From Promethearchaeota archaeon (GTDB lineage: Archaea; Asgardarchaeota; Lokiarchaeia; Sigynarchaeales; SOKP01), in contig JAHLWJ010000256.1 in the NCBI GenBank assembly GCA_019057975.1, positions 1 through 6,516 of the forward strand: a DNA stretch of 6,516 nucleotides. Direction: 5' to 3'. The notes under the pieces were generated by a model that did no database searches, was not told the DNA's origin, and saw nothing but the letters and a program-made list of their open reading frames with translations. The number at the start of each line of letters is the position of its first letter. Position 1 is the first letter of the stretch. Positions 1-5,203 of the stretch are shown here, piece by piece. Made by a program: the position numbers and the translations under genes.

Positions 1-281
1 AAGTTGTTTTTAAGCGTTTTGGTTTTATTCTTTTCCTTTTCTAAGTCCTTCCTATGTCGGTCGATTCTTTCAATATACTTGGGATCTTGATTGTAATCTG
101 GTCTTAATTGATAATTAGAAAGCTGGGTGTTTAAATCCAAAATGTGTTTTGAGAAATTACTAGAGTTGGTGTATATTTGTTCCAAAATTTTTGAAAACAT
201 ATTGGTATTTATGTTTTGGTATTCTAAGATAAGAGCGATAATATTTTTAAATATAGATTGAATTTTTACTTTTTCTATCAT
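1..281 (-). CDS. partial hypothetical helical protein, N-terminal 93 residues
   Basis: I do not recognise this protein. The frame is open without a stop from an ATG at 281-279 to the left edge, giving 93 codons, and the gene continues outside the window. Upstream the frame reaches a stop at 326-324 with no other ATG, GTG or TTG before this ATG, so the start is well determined. The visible part is probably all alpha-helical: an Ile/Leu-rich first 20 residues (MIEKVKIQSIFKNII...), an Asn/Ser-rich middle, and from about residue 68 a strongly charged stretch (YIERIDRHRKDLEKEKNK) likely to form a coiled coil. No membrane segment or catalytic motif is visible. There is no Shine-Dalgarno sequence. 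An AT-rich stretch at 303-313 lies about 27 bases upstream and could be the TATA box of a leaderless transcript. The gene is divergent from the nuclease-like gene at 560. Confidence 0.6.
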   Translation of the reverse strand, partial: MIEKVKIQSIFKNIIALILEYQNINTNMFSKILEQIYTNSSNFSKHILDLNTQLSNYQLRPDYNQDPKYIERIDRHRKDLEKEKNKTKTLKNN

Positions 282-413
282 ATTCAGATTATTGTCAATT
301 GGATTAAAAAATTCTATTATTAATCAATTATTTTTCATAAAGTAAAACGATACTAATTGTTGTATCACCCTACACCGAAAAGATCGCTTTGTCATCATAT
401 CTCTTGAGCAGGT

Positions 414-461
414 TTCTCCTATTTCTTTTCCCAAATTATTAGATGAGTATCACAGGAGAAG
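414..461. repeat. degenerate intergenic hairpin element (distant copy)
   Basis: TTCTCCT (414-420) and AGGAGAA (454-460) form a perfect 7-bp inverted repeat around a 33-nt loop. Just inside the right arm is GAGTATCACAGGAGAAG, which resembles GAGCACCACGGAAG at 2576 and the GCACCACGG motifs at 1111 and 3996. Upstream is a C-rich segment (TCACCCTACACC, about 365-376), as in the better copies. The similarity is short and this copy may be coincidental. Confidence 0.3.
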
Positions 462-530
462 ACAGCTCTTATCAGGAAGAATGGGGAAAAACATATATTT
501 CTGTTGGGATTATTATAGGGTAAGACAAGA

Positions 531-556
531 ATAAATTAATTAAAAAAAAATATAAT
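531..556 (+). promoter_or_regulatory. TATA-like promoter of the PD-(D/E)XK gene
   Basis: ATAAATTAATT (531-541) is centred about 24 bases before the ATG at 560, close to the spacing expected for an archaeal TATA box on a leaderless transcript. It is followed by A9 and TATAAT. No Shine-Dalgarno sequence lies between box and ATG, which supports leaderless translation. The 24 bases 533-556 recur with one mismatch at 2499-2522, in front of an intergenic hairpin element. Confidence 0.45.
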
Positions 557-559
557 TTT

Positions 560-1063
560 ATGTATAATAGAACATTCACAAGAGACGAGCTTGAAGGGAT
601 AATTAAGTCTTGCTTACAAAAATTAAGAAGACTGGATAAATATTTACTTGATAAAAAAGCCAATGAAAGAGCAATCACGCACAAATTAGCTAAATATTTG
701 GAAGATGACATACCTGAATTTGATGTTGATTGTGAGTATGATAGATTTGAACAGAAAGATCTTGACGATATGGTAAAAAGACTTGATCTTCCAAGGGATA
801 ATTATAATTGGGATGATATTAAGACAAGCCCTGTTATTCCTGACATTATAATCCATGAACGAGGTCCACATGGAAAAAATATTTTGGTCATCGAAGTTAA
901 GAAATCCTCAAGCTTAATTCCTGAAATTTTTGACAGAAATAAACTTATAGCTTTTACAATAGAGCCTTTTAATTATGAATTGGGTCTTTTTCTAAAAATA
1001 GATTTGGATAATGGAGATGATAAAATGGATTGGTATTCTAATGGTATCAGGATATTTGAGTAA
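560..1063 (+). CDS. small PD-(D/E)XK nuclease-like protein
   Basis: The 167-residue protein has the signature order of the PD-(D/E)XK nuclease fold. An N-terminal helix carries a conserved-type Glu (E36 in NERAITHKLAKYLE). Next comes a strand with VDCEYDR (56-62), then the metal-binding Asp in IPDIIIH (P94, D95), a short turn (ERGPHGKN), and the strand ILVIEVKKS with E112 and K114. After it, DRNKLIAFT (125-133) and a strand YELGLFLKID (139-148) match the helix and strand that usually follow. All expected catalytic positions are present, so it may be active. Small single-domain proteins with this pattern are widespread in bacteria and archaea and mostly uncharacterised; they resemble the N-terminal domain of type I restriction subunits (HsdR) more than a stand-alone restriction enzyme. 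No methyltransferase or helicase partner is visible. The ATG at 560 is the first start after the AT box. Fold assignment is fairly secure; substrate and role are unknown. Confidence 0.8.
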   Translation: MYNRTFTRDELEGIIKSCLQKLRRLDKYLLDKKANERAITHKLAKYLEDDIPEFDVDCEYDRFEQKDLDDMVKRLDLPRDNYNWDDIKTSPVIPDIIIHERGPHGKNILVIEVKKSSSLIPEIFDRNKLIAFTIEPFNYELGLFLKIDLDNGDDKMDWYSNGIRIFE

Positions 1064-1088
1064 ATAAATAATCAATAATTTAAGATAA

Positions 1089-1127
1089 TTTTCCCCCAAC
1101 TCATCAACAAGCACCACGGGGGAGGGA
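1089..1127. repeat. GC-rich hairpin element with GCACCACGG
   Basis: TCCCCC (1092-1097) pairs with GGGGGA (1118-1123), and further T-G wobble pairs are possible outward. The 20-nt loop ends in AAGCACCAC, so the motif GCACCACGG (1111-1119) straddles loop and stem. The same nonamer is found exactly at 2578-2586 and 3996-4004, each time between genes. The stem differs from those copies, in which the hairpin lies entirely before the motif. It stands out from the AT-rich surroundings by its G and C runs. Confidence 0.5.
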
Positions 1128-1261
1128 AAAAAATTAGAGAGATAAAAAAAGGATATACAGCATGTATAAAATTAAGTTTTACTATATCTAAGGTATCAGG
1201 AAAAGCTATAGATTTTATTCAAGATTGTAATGACATAGTCTATGATGAGAAATTTGCTTAG

Positions 1262-1326
1262 ATTTAATAGTTATTGAACATTATTTTGAAATGTAGAAGG
1301 ACTCATAGTGATTATCGCCTAAGGGA
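1262..1326 (+). promoter_or_regulatory. TATA-like box and ribosome binding site deciding the start at 1334
   Basis: ATTTAATA (1262-1269) is a TATA-like box that would place transcription start near 1292. AAGGGA (1321-1326) is a plausible Shine-Dalgarno sequence, 7 bases before the ATG at 1334. An upstream in-frame TTG at 1274 would put the start almost at the TATA box and add 20 residues of different, Arg/His-rich composition, so the ATG is preferred. Confidence 0.35.
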
Positions 1327-1333
1327 AAATCAT

Positions 1334-2248
1334 ATGAAAAAGGTGAAATTAAAAAGACTCAGAAATCTCCACATTAATAAAAAACGAGCAACAATTATAA
1401 TTGTTATTATTTCAATCCCCATAATAGTGTTGTTATCTTATTTCTTTGCTACAGGTTCTTTAATACAAGCTATATTTCTTACTATAATGGAATTTGGACT
1501 TGTTATTTTCACAATTTACTATAATAAATTAAAAGGTAAAAGTCAAGAGAATAGTACGGGAAAATTAGCAACTATTCTTAAGGGATTAGAAGATATTATC
1601 CATCAAAACTATCCATTTAAAGAGACTATTCTTAGATATATGAGGCCAAGTTTCTATGAATATATGGATTCTGGAAAATATCAAAAAGCCCGAAACCAGA
1701 TCTTACGCAAATTTAACCTTGAAGAGAAAGCCATTAACTATACAAAAGTAAGGCTATATATTATAGGTGCATTTTTATCAAGAAAAGGAAATTTTTTACC
1801 CCCTCCAAAAAAGAAATATAGAAAAATAGAATATTATAATATTCCTATAGAAGTATTGACTGAAGGAATGAGAAGAGATTATCCTAATTATTTAAGAAGT
1901 TTAAAATATGAATTAAAAAAATTGATTCAGGATCTTGATTTCATTGCCCAAAATGTCATTAATGTTCTTTCTCAATCAGGTATGATCATTTTTTTAACAA
2001 ATGAACAATCTCAGAGAGGTAAAGGTCTAAGTAGACACTTTATCAGGTATAGAAACTATAAAATCGAGGAAACTTTAGACTTAAAATTAAAAGATATTGA
2101 CACTCTTAATCTGGATAGCATACGGCTAACATTCAAGAATTTGATTAACTTAATTGATTTGGATAAATTGAAAGAGATTAATGAATTTTTAGGTGAAATT
2201 CAAGAATATATCGTGTTTATGAGTAATGATTTGAAAAACTCCAGTTGA
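1334..2248 (+). CDS. hypothetical protein with two N-terminal membrane segments
   Basis: I do not recognise this 304-residue protein. A very basic N-terminus (MKKVKLKRLRNLHINKKR) is followed by two hydrophobic segments, about residues 20-38 (IIIVIISIPIIVLLSYFF) and 42-63, separated by a short turn. This gives a helical hairpin anchor with both the N-terminus and the large C-terminal domain predicted on the cytoplasmic side by the positive-inside rule. The remaining 240 residues look helical and charged, with no metal-binding or nucleotide-binding motif that I can see. A proline- and lysine-rich patch (LPPPKKKYRK, about residue 155) may be a linker between two halves. The C-terminal 60 residues are Leu/Asp/Lys-rich and could form a coiled coil. 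Its neighbours are a nuclease-like gene upstream and a convergent membrane protein downstream. It is probably transcribed alone, since promoter-like and terminator-like signals flank it. Confidence 0.7.
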   Translation: MKKVKLKRLRNLHINKKRATIIIVIISIPIIVLLSYFFATGSLIQAIFLTIMEFGLVIFTIYYNKLKGKSQENSTGKLATILKGLEDIIHQNYPFKETILRYMRPSFYEYMDSGKYQKARNQILRKFNLEEKAINYTKVRLYIIGAFLSRKGNFLPPPKKKYRKIEYYNIPIEVLTEGMRRDYPNYLRSLKYELKKLIQDLDFIAQNVINVLSQSGMIIFLTNEQSQRGKGLSRHFIRYRNYKIEETLDLKLKDIDTLNLDSIRLTFKNLINLIDLDKLKEINEFLGEIQEYIVFMSNDLKNSS

Positions 2249-2340
2249 AAGTACTTAAAAGAAAAGCTCATCTCACTCCCAAATTCAAAAAAATCCAAGC
2301 TTAATTTATCTGGTGTGCAGATGTAATATTTAACTGTATG

Positions 2341-2356
2341 TTTTTTAAACTTTTTT
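2341..2356 (+). terminator. oligo-T terminator of the two-segment membrane protein gene
   Basis: Two T6 runs (2341-2346 and 2351-2356, TTTTTTAAACTTTTTT) lie about 95 bases past the stop at 2248. Archaeal RNA polymerase ends transcription at oligo-T stretches without needing a hairpin, so this is a reasonable 3' end. In such AT-rich DNA the signal is weak on its own. Confidence 0.4.
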
Positions 2357-2426
2357 CAGTTCTCGTTGAAAGTTTCTATGATTTTACTGAAAAATCTGTA
2401 TAAATTTTATTTCTATTTTTCCATTG

Positions 2427-2462
2427 AATTTTCATTGAAATCAGGCTATGAATTTACCATTC
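2427..2462. repeat. 36-bp intergenic repeat module, copy 1
   Basis: This stretch (core GAAATCAGGCTATGAATTTA) matches 3866-3901 at about 30 of 36 positions without gaps. In both places it lies upstream of a GCACCACGG hairpin, at 141 and 120 bp measured from GAAATCAG to GCACCACGG. Neither copy is within a confident gene. Confidence 0.5.
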
Positions 2463-2498
2463 AATACGAACTCTCATCATGTAAGCAATTAGTGAACT

Positions 2499-2590
2499 AA
2501 ATTAATTTAAAAAAAATATAATCCGGAACACACTCCCACATCGCATTTCTGCTCTACCTTTACTTTTAAAGAAAGGAGCACCACGGAAGA
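2499..2590. repeat. intergenic hairpin element, best copy; possible small RNA
   Basis: The parts in plus-strand order are: an AT box (2499-2522, nearly identical to the one before the gene at 560); AATCCGGAACACACTCCCAC (2520-2539), repeated at 6310-6329 with two mismatches; a hairpin with CCTTT (2557-2561) and AAAGG (2572-2576) around a loop containing ACTTTTAAA; and GCACCACGG (2578-2586). On the plus strand this reads as a promoter followed by a short structured RNA. On the minus strand it reads as a hairpin and then U8, which could end the converging membrane-protein transcript. The sequence does not settle the strand, and a non-autonomous mobile element is also possible. Confidence 0.5.
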
Positions 2591-2603
2591 TAGGCATTTT
2601 AAT

Positions 2604-3677
2604 TTAGGAGATAATGGTACTTGGAACAAATAGAAAAATAAATGGAATAATTGCAGTCAATTTAGAAAGAAACCCTACTTTTATGATTTTTTTAGATTTT
2701 ATTTTAAAATATAAATACAAATAGTAGTTCTGGTCAGCAGGGTTAGCTTTGTAAAATTTATCTAAAACTATTTGCTCAATGGCTTCCTTTTTTTTTCGCA
2801 TGCGGGAAATTAATAATAGAAAACTAATTGGATATACTACTATGTAGATTACAATCACATATACCCCTATTCCAAAAATTATTATTAAAAATAGATTAGA
2901 GAAGACTAAATCTAACGAAAATGAATATACCATAAATAAAATTAAATATAACGCTTGCGAGAAAAATATAATTGAATCTGAGATGTTTTGAGTTTTAACT
3001 TGATTATAGAATAATAGTTTATATTTAATTTTTCGAATTTGGTTTGATTTTAAGTACTCCAAGCTAAAATTATAGATGATATAAAGGATGTCCATGAAGG
3101 ACATCATACTTAATGCAGAAAAAATTGTAATTGTGGTTAGGTTAGTCGTTACTATCGCGTAGTTAGAAAATATTATCAAAAGATTTATCAGCGGCAAATA
3201 AATACCAGTTAATATCAAAACAAGAACACTAATTTTTTTAACAGCTCTAACTTTAGGTTTTGTTTGCAATAGCTTAGGGATGTCTTTAATATGATATTCC
3301 TTAATATCATACTCATAAATATTTCTCAGAGATAAAGTAGGGACAACAACTTTATCAAGAGCTCTAACTTTAGGTATTGCCTGCATTAGCTTAGGGATGT
3401 TTTTAATATAATAATCTTTATTATCATACTCAAAAATATTTGTCGGAGATAAAGTAAGGGATTTTCTATTTTTAATACACTTAAAATTATCAGGCGATAA
3501 CTTGGTGATAATATAATAATCAGTAATAAGTCTCACTGGGTTTTTAGGATTTTCACTTTCTAAAGGAATTTTACCCAGTAACTCAACAATTTCATCTGAA
3601 GAATAATTAATTATCTCTTGATGATCTTCTTTATATTTTTCTGATTTTTGAGAGTAATTCTCAATAAGGATTTTCAT
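2604..3677 (-). CDS. multi-pass membrane protein with internal 39-residue tandem duplication
   Basis: I do not recognise this 357-residue protein. The first 145 residues are soluble and acidic to neutral. They contain two consecutive copies of a 39-residue unit (about 80-118 and 119-157), each reading NI[FY]EYD.K[DE]Y.IK[ND]IPKL then .KVRA. Membrane segments follow at about 149-171, 181-203, 235-254, 259-290 (long, perhaps two helices) and 338-357 at the very C-terminus. A basic, charged loop (RMRKKKEAIEQIVLDKFYKAN) before the last helix is probably cytoplasmic. No transporter, protease or channel motif is evident. I chose the ATG at 3677. The longer version from a TTG at 3755 adds 26 residues and has no ribosome binding site, whereas TATA-like sequence lies just upstream of the ATG. 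The gene converges on the one ending at 2248. Confidence 0.7.
   Translation of the reverse strand: MKILIENYSQKSEKYKEDHQEIINYSSDEIVELLGKIPLESENPKNPVRLITDYYIITKLSPDNFKCIKNRKSLTLSPTNIFEYDNKDYYIKNIPKLMQAIPKVRALDKVVVPTLSLRNIYEYDIKEYHIKDIPKLLQTKPKVRAVKKISVLVLILTGIYLPLINLLIIFSNYAIVTTNLTTITIFSALSMMSFMDILYIIYNFSLEYLKSNQIRKIKYKLLFYNQVKTQNISDSIIFFSQALYLILFMVYSFSLDLVFSNLFLIIIFGIGVYVIVIYIVVYPISFLLLISRMRKKKEAIEQIVLDKFYKANPADQNYYLYLYFKIKSKKIIKVGFLSKLTAIIPFIFLFVPSTIIS
3244..3460 (-). repeat. intragenic tandem duplication, period 117 bp
   Basis: The segments 3244-3343 and 3361-3460 align without gaps with about 13 differences in 100 bases, at an offset of exactly 117 bp (39 codons), so the reading frame is kept. 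Both begin GCTCTAACTTTAGGT on the plus strand. High identity at the DNA level, including silent positions, indicates a fairly recent duplication inside the membrane-protein gene. Confidence 0.85.
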
Positions 3678-3689
3678 AAATAATCTTAG

Positions 3690-3712
3690 GGTTAAATATA
3701 TTCTAAAATTTA
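3690..3712 (-). promoter_or_regulatory. TATA-like promoter of the multi-pass membrane protein gene
   Basis: On the minus strand the sequence reads TAAATTTTAG and then AATATATTTAACC, with centres about 31 and 20 bases before the ATG at 3677. Either box would give a leaderless or nearly leaderless transcript, and no Shine-Dalgarno sequence intervenes. Which box is used cannot be told. Confidence 0.35.
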
Positions 3713-3809
3713 ATAGAGTATAACATGTTTGTAAGTATTTAAGTTTTAAATTCAAAAAAAATATTTTCTTTTTTTTTCAAATAACCATTACAACCTTTAT
3801 TTCAGTAAT

Positions 3810-3843
3810 AATTTATATAAATTGGTGATTCCTTCGCTGCGAA
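3810..3843 (+). promoter_or_regulatory. palindromic TATA box followed by an operator-like dyad
   Basis: AATTTATATAAATT (3810-3823) is a perfect 14-bp palindrome and an excellent archaeal TATA box. TTCGC-T-GCGAA (3833-3843) is a perfect dyad centred 22 bases further on, close to where transcription would begin on the plus strand. A repressor bound there would block initiation, a common archaeal arrangement. No gene starts just downstream on the plus strand; the repeat module at 3866 and the hairpin at 3973 do. Because the TATA box is symmetric it could also serve the minus-strand gene. Confidence 0.4.
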
Positions 3844-3865
3844 CAGTCTTTCTTGAGATTAATGA

Positions 3866-3901
3866 AAATTTCTTCGAAATCAGACTCTGAATTTACCTTT
3901 C
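3866..3901. repeat. 36-bp intergenic repeat module, copy 2
   Basis: The core GAAATCAGACTCTGAATTTA matches the copy at 2427-2462 at an offset of 1439 bp with about six mismatches in 36. It contains TTCGAA at 3874-3879, which is not shared with the other copy. It precedes the hairpin at 3973 as copy 1 precedes the hairpin at 2557. Confidence 0.5.
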
Positions 3902-3940
3902 ATTTTGATCTAACGATTTAAAACTACATAATTTCTTGAG

Positions 3941-4015
3941 TATTTAAATAAAAAATCTTATCTCATATATGACCCACCTACTTTTTTAGGAGGGGGCACC
4001 ACGGGGAAGGGAGAT
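3941..4015. repeat. intergenic hairpin element with TATA box and GCACCACGG; possible small RNA
   Basis: TATTTAAATA (3941-3950) is a good archaeal TATA box. About 26 bases from its centre begins a strong hairpin: CCC-A-CCTA (3973-3980), loop CTTTTT, TAGG-A-GGG (3987-3994), that is 7 base pairs with one A-A mismatch. It is followed by GCACCACGG (3996-4004) and a purine-rich tail. The spacing suggests plus-strand transcription starting at the hairpin. On the minus strand the hairpin is followed by T6 (3950-3955), so terminator use is an alternative. The stem sequence differs from that at 2557-2576 while pairing is kept. Confidence 0.5.
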
Positions 4016-4172
4016 AAAAACTATATGAGAATTTAGAGAATGTAAATGAAGATATTGATATTTTTTTTTTAATTTTGGATTTTTTAATTGATTATTATTA
4101 TTTGATTAAATTCGTTGATCCTATTCTCTTTAGATTGAGATGTAAAAAATAAAATCCATAAATGTTTTACTT

Positions 4173-4334
4173 CTATTTTGATAATAGGGTCTTAAAATTA
4201 ATTATGTCGGCTAAACTTCCTAAATTATTTATTTCTCGTTGAATTTCTGGAAATAGATCAAATATATTAAAAAATGGGTTAATTTGAGGATAATATTTAA
4301 ATACAATAATAAGATCTGATATATTGCTTATGTA
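4173..4334 (-). pseudogene. possible gene remnant, open frame without start
   Basis: On the minus strand 53 codons are open between a TAA (4337-4335) and a TAG (4175-4173), with no ATG, GTG or TTG anywhere. The translation looks protein-like, with segments such as SDLIIVFKYYPQINPFF and FPEIQREINNLGSLADI. This could be the tail of a decayed gene, or chance in AT-rich DNA. I found no continuation in another frame. Confidence 0.2.
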
Positions 4335-4371
4335 TTATCTAGCGTTACATATTATTGCGTATATCAATAAC

Positions 4372-4399
4372 ATAAATATTGAAAATAAAAATTTGAGGA
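4372..4399 (+). promoter_or_regulatory. TATA-like box and ribosome binding site before the gene at 4412
   Basis: ATAAATATT (4372-4380) would set transcription start near 4402, about 10 bases before the ATG at 4412. If transcription starts further upstream, GAGGA (4395-4399) could act as a Shine-Dalgarno sequence, but its spacing of 12 bases to the ATG is long. The two signals partly exclude each other. Confidence 0.3.
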
Positions 4400-4411
4400 A
4401 TGAAATAAACC

Positions 4412-5134
4412 ATGAGGATGAAAAAAAAAAGTACTGATATGAATTTACCTTGGGTAAGAGAAATTAAAACTATTGATGAAAATAATCCATTTATTATACC
4501 AAATAGATTTAATATAACTAGAAAAATAATAGAATATTGTGTTGAGAATAATTTCTCCAAAAGGAAGCAAAAAAGACTCATCCACCAAAAATTAAAAGAA
4601 GAATTTGATAAGCTTTCCTTAGATGAGATTGAACAAAGACTTAAAAGCCCAAAATCTGCATCAGAGATCATTGCTTTAGACCGTTATACAATATTAACAA
4701 TTCTAAAAAAAAAGAAGGATTTAATTAGTAGAGATAGATTATTTATGATTATATCCGATTTAATGAATGGAATTAGATATGTTGCACAATATGGATACGA
4801 TTTAGTGTTTGTAGAAAACAAAGAGTATGAATTGATAGAATTGGATGATTTTAAATTTAAATACGATTCAGAAGAAGATCTACGACATGTTATTAATATT
4901 CTGCAGATTTTAGATAGTGAATATTATCAATTTGAGAAATTAGATAAATTTTATTCAGGATATAGAATGAGTCGGGATTCGTTTTTTGATGAATTAAAAG
5001 AAAAAAAATATATCAAAATAGAAGAATCAAGATATTTATATTTAGATCCTAAAATATTTACCGAAATGGACCGATTGCCTAGAGATTATCCGGATATGAC
5101 AGATGAAATTTTAAAGGATTTAGGTTTAAATTAA
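4412..5134 (+). CDS. hypothetical protein, possible partner of the HEPN protein
   Basis: I do not recognise this 240-residue soluble protein. It starts with a Lys-rich stretch and then contains a basic helical region at about 30-68 (ITRKIIEYCVENNFSKRKQK...LIHQKLKEEFDKL) that could bind nucleic acid. A hydrophobic helix with RYVAQYGYDLVFVENKEYEL follows at about 122-141. The C-terminal part at 187-222 (SRDSFFDELKEKKYIKIEESRYLYLDP in outline) resembles a recognition helix plus beta-wing of a winged-helix domain; this is a guess from pattern only. No membrane segment is seen, and there is no MNT-type nucleotidyltransferase motif, the usual partner of HEPN toxins. ATG codons at 4418 and 4439 are alternative starts. 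The HEPN gene follows 69 bp downstream on the same strand, so the two may be co-transcribed and this protein may regulate or neutralise it, but the gap also contains a separate TATA-like box. Confidence 0.65.
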   Translation: MRMKKKSTDMNLPWVREIKTIDENNPFIIPNRFNITRKIIEYCVENNFSKRKQKRLIHQKLKEEFDKLSLDEIEQRLKSPKSASEIIALDRYTILTILKKKKDLISRDRLFMIISDLMNGIRYVAQYGYDLVFVENKEYELIELDDFKFKYDSEEDLRHVINILQILDSEYYQFEKLDKFYSGYRMSRDSFFDELKEKKYIKIEESRYLYLDPKIFTEMDRLPRDYPDMTDEILKDLGLN

Positions 5135-5170
5135 AAAAGTAAGAAAATAATGGATTATCTTCCTTAATCT

Positions 5171-5192
5171 GTATTTAAGACAAATTAGAGGT
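5171..5192 (+). promoter_or_regulatory. internal promoter and ribosome binding site of the HEPN gene
   Basis: GTATTTAAGA (5171-5180) is centred about 28 bases before the ATG at 5204, right for a leaderless transcript. AGAGGT (5187-5192) could serve as a Shine-Dalgarno sequence with 11 bases to the same ATG when read through from the upstream gene. An in-frame TTG at 5195 lies only 2 bases after that site and is a poor start. Confidence 0.4.
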
Positions 5193-5203
5193 TATTGACT
5201 TTT

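Larger units (their letters stand above)
282..559. other. divergent intergenic region
   Basis: This 278-bp gap separates two divergent genes, so it should carry both promoters. It holds an AT-rich box for the left gene (303-313), a degenerate relative of the GCACCACGG element (414-461) and the AT box of the right gene (531-556). Two tiny reading frames (443-523, 26 codons; 481-534, 17 codons) occur but have no convincing ribosome binding site at a usable distance. Confidence 0.5.
1064..1333. other. intergenic region with GC-rich hairpin and an open but start-less frame
   Basis: This 270-bp gap holds the GCACCACGG hairpin element (1089-1127) and the likely promoter and ribosome binding site of the next gene. 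One plus-strand frame is open from 1079 to a TAG at 1259-1261 without any ATG, GTG or TTG; its last part reads like protein (VSGKAIDFIQDCNDIVYDE), so a gene fossil is possible but unproven. Confidence 0.4.
2249..2603. other. convergent intergenic region rich in terminator-like and repeat sequences
   Basis: This 355-bp gap lies between two converging genes. It contains two T6 runs suited to end the plus-strand gene, a 36-bp repeat module (2427-2462), an AT box with an A8 run that would read as U8 for a minus-strand transcript, and a hairpin ending in GCACCACGG. I see no credible gene in it. Confidence 0.55.
3678..4411. other. 734-bp divergent intergenic region without a confident gene
   Basis: From left to right it holds: TATA-like sequence for the minus-strand gene; an A8/T9 tract (3753-3778); a perfect TATA palindrome followed by a dyad (3810-3843); the second copy of the 36-bp module (3866-3901); a TATA box plus GC-rich hairpin ending in GCACCACGG (3941-4015); a T10 run near 4062-4071; a start-less open frame on the minus strand (4173-4334); and the likely promoter of the gene at 4412. 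It is unusually long and structured for a simple divergent promoter. Confidence 0.55.

Noticed and set aside
443..534. Small ORFs at 443-523 (26 codons) and 481-534 (17 codons)
   Set aside because: The first has no ribosome binding site; the second has AGGAAG only one base before the ATG. The first overlaps the degenerate repeat motif, which explains its beginning better.
472..871. Minus-strand frames overlapping the start of the PD-(D/E)XK gene (472-711 and 686-871)
   Set aside because: They lie antisense to a well-supported gene, and their Ser/Leu/Ile-rich translations are what antisense of AT-rich coding DNA gives.
2441..2480. Box C/D sRNA on the minus strand (ATGATGA at 2480-2474, CTGA at 2444-2441)
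   Set aside because: The spacing gives only about 40 bases in all and internal D' and C' boxes are missing; ATGATGA is not kept in the related copy at 3866.
1089..4015. Integron-type attC sites between cassettes
   Set aside because: The repeats lie between genes as attC sites would, but no GTTRRRY/RYYYAAC core pairs are present and gene orientation is mixed.
4345..4671. Minus-strand 108-codon frame overlapping the gene at 4412
   Set aside because: It is mostly antisense to that gene and has a hydrophobic, low-complexity translation with no start signal; it is a shadow.
1916..5097. RDYP shared by the proteins at 1334 and 4412 (and PRDN in the one at 560)
   Set aside because: It is only three to four residues in unrelated contexts, so it is probably chance.
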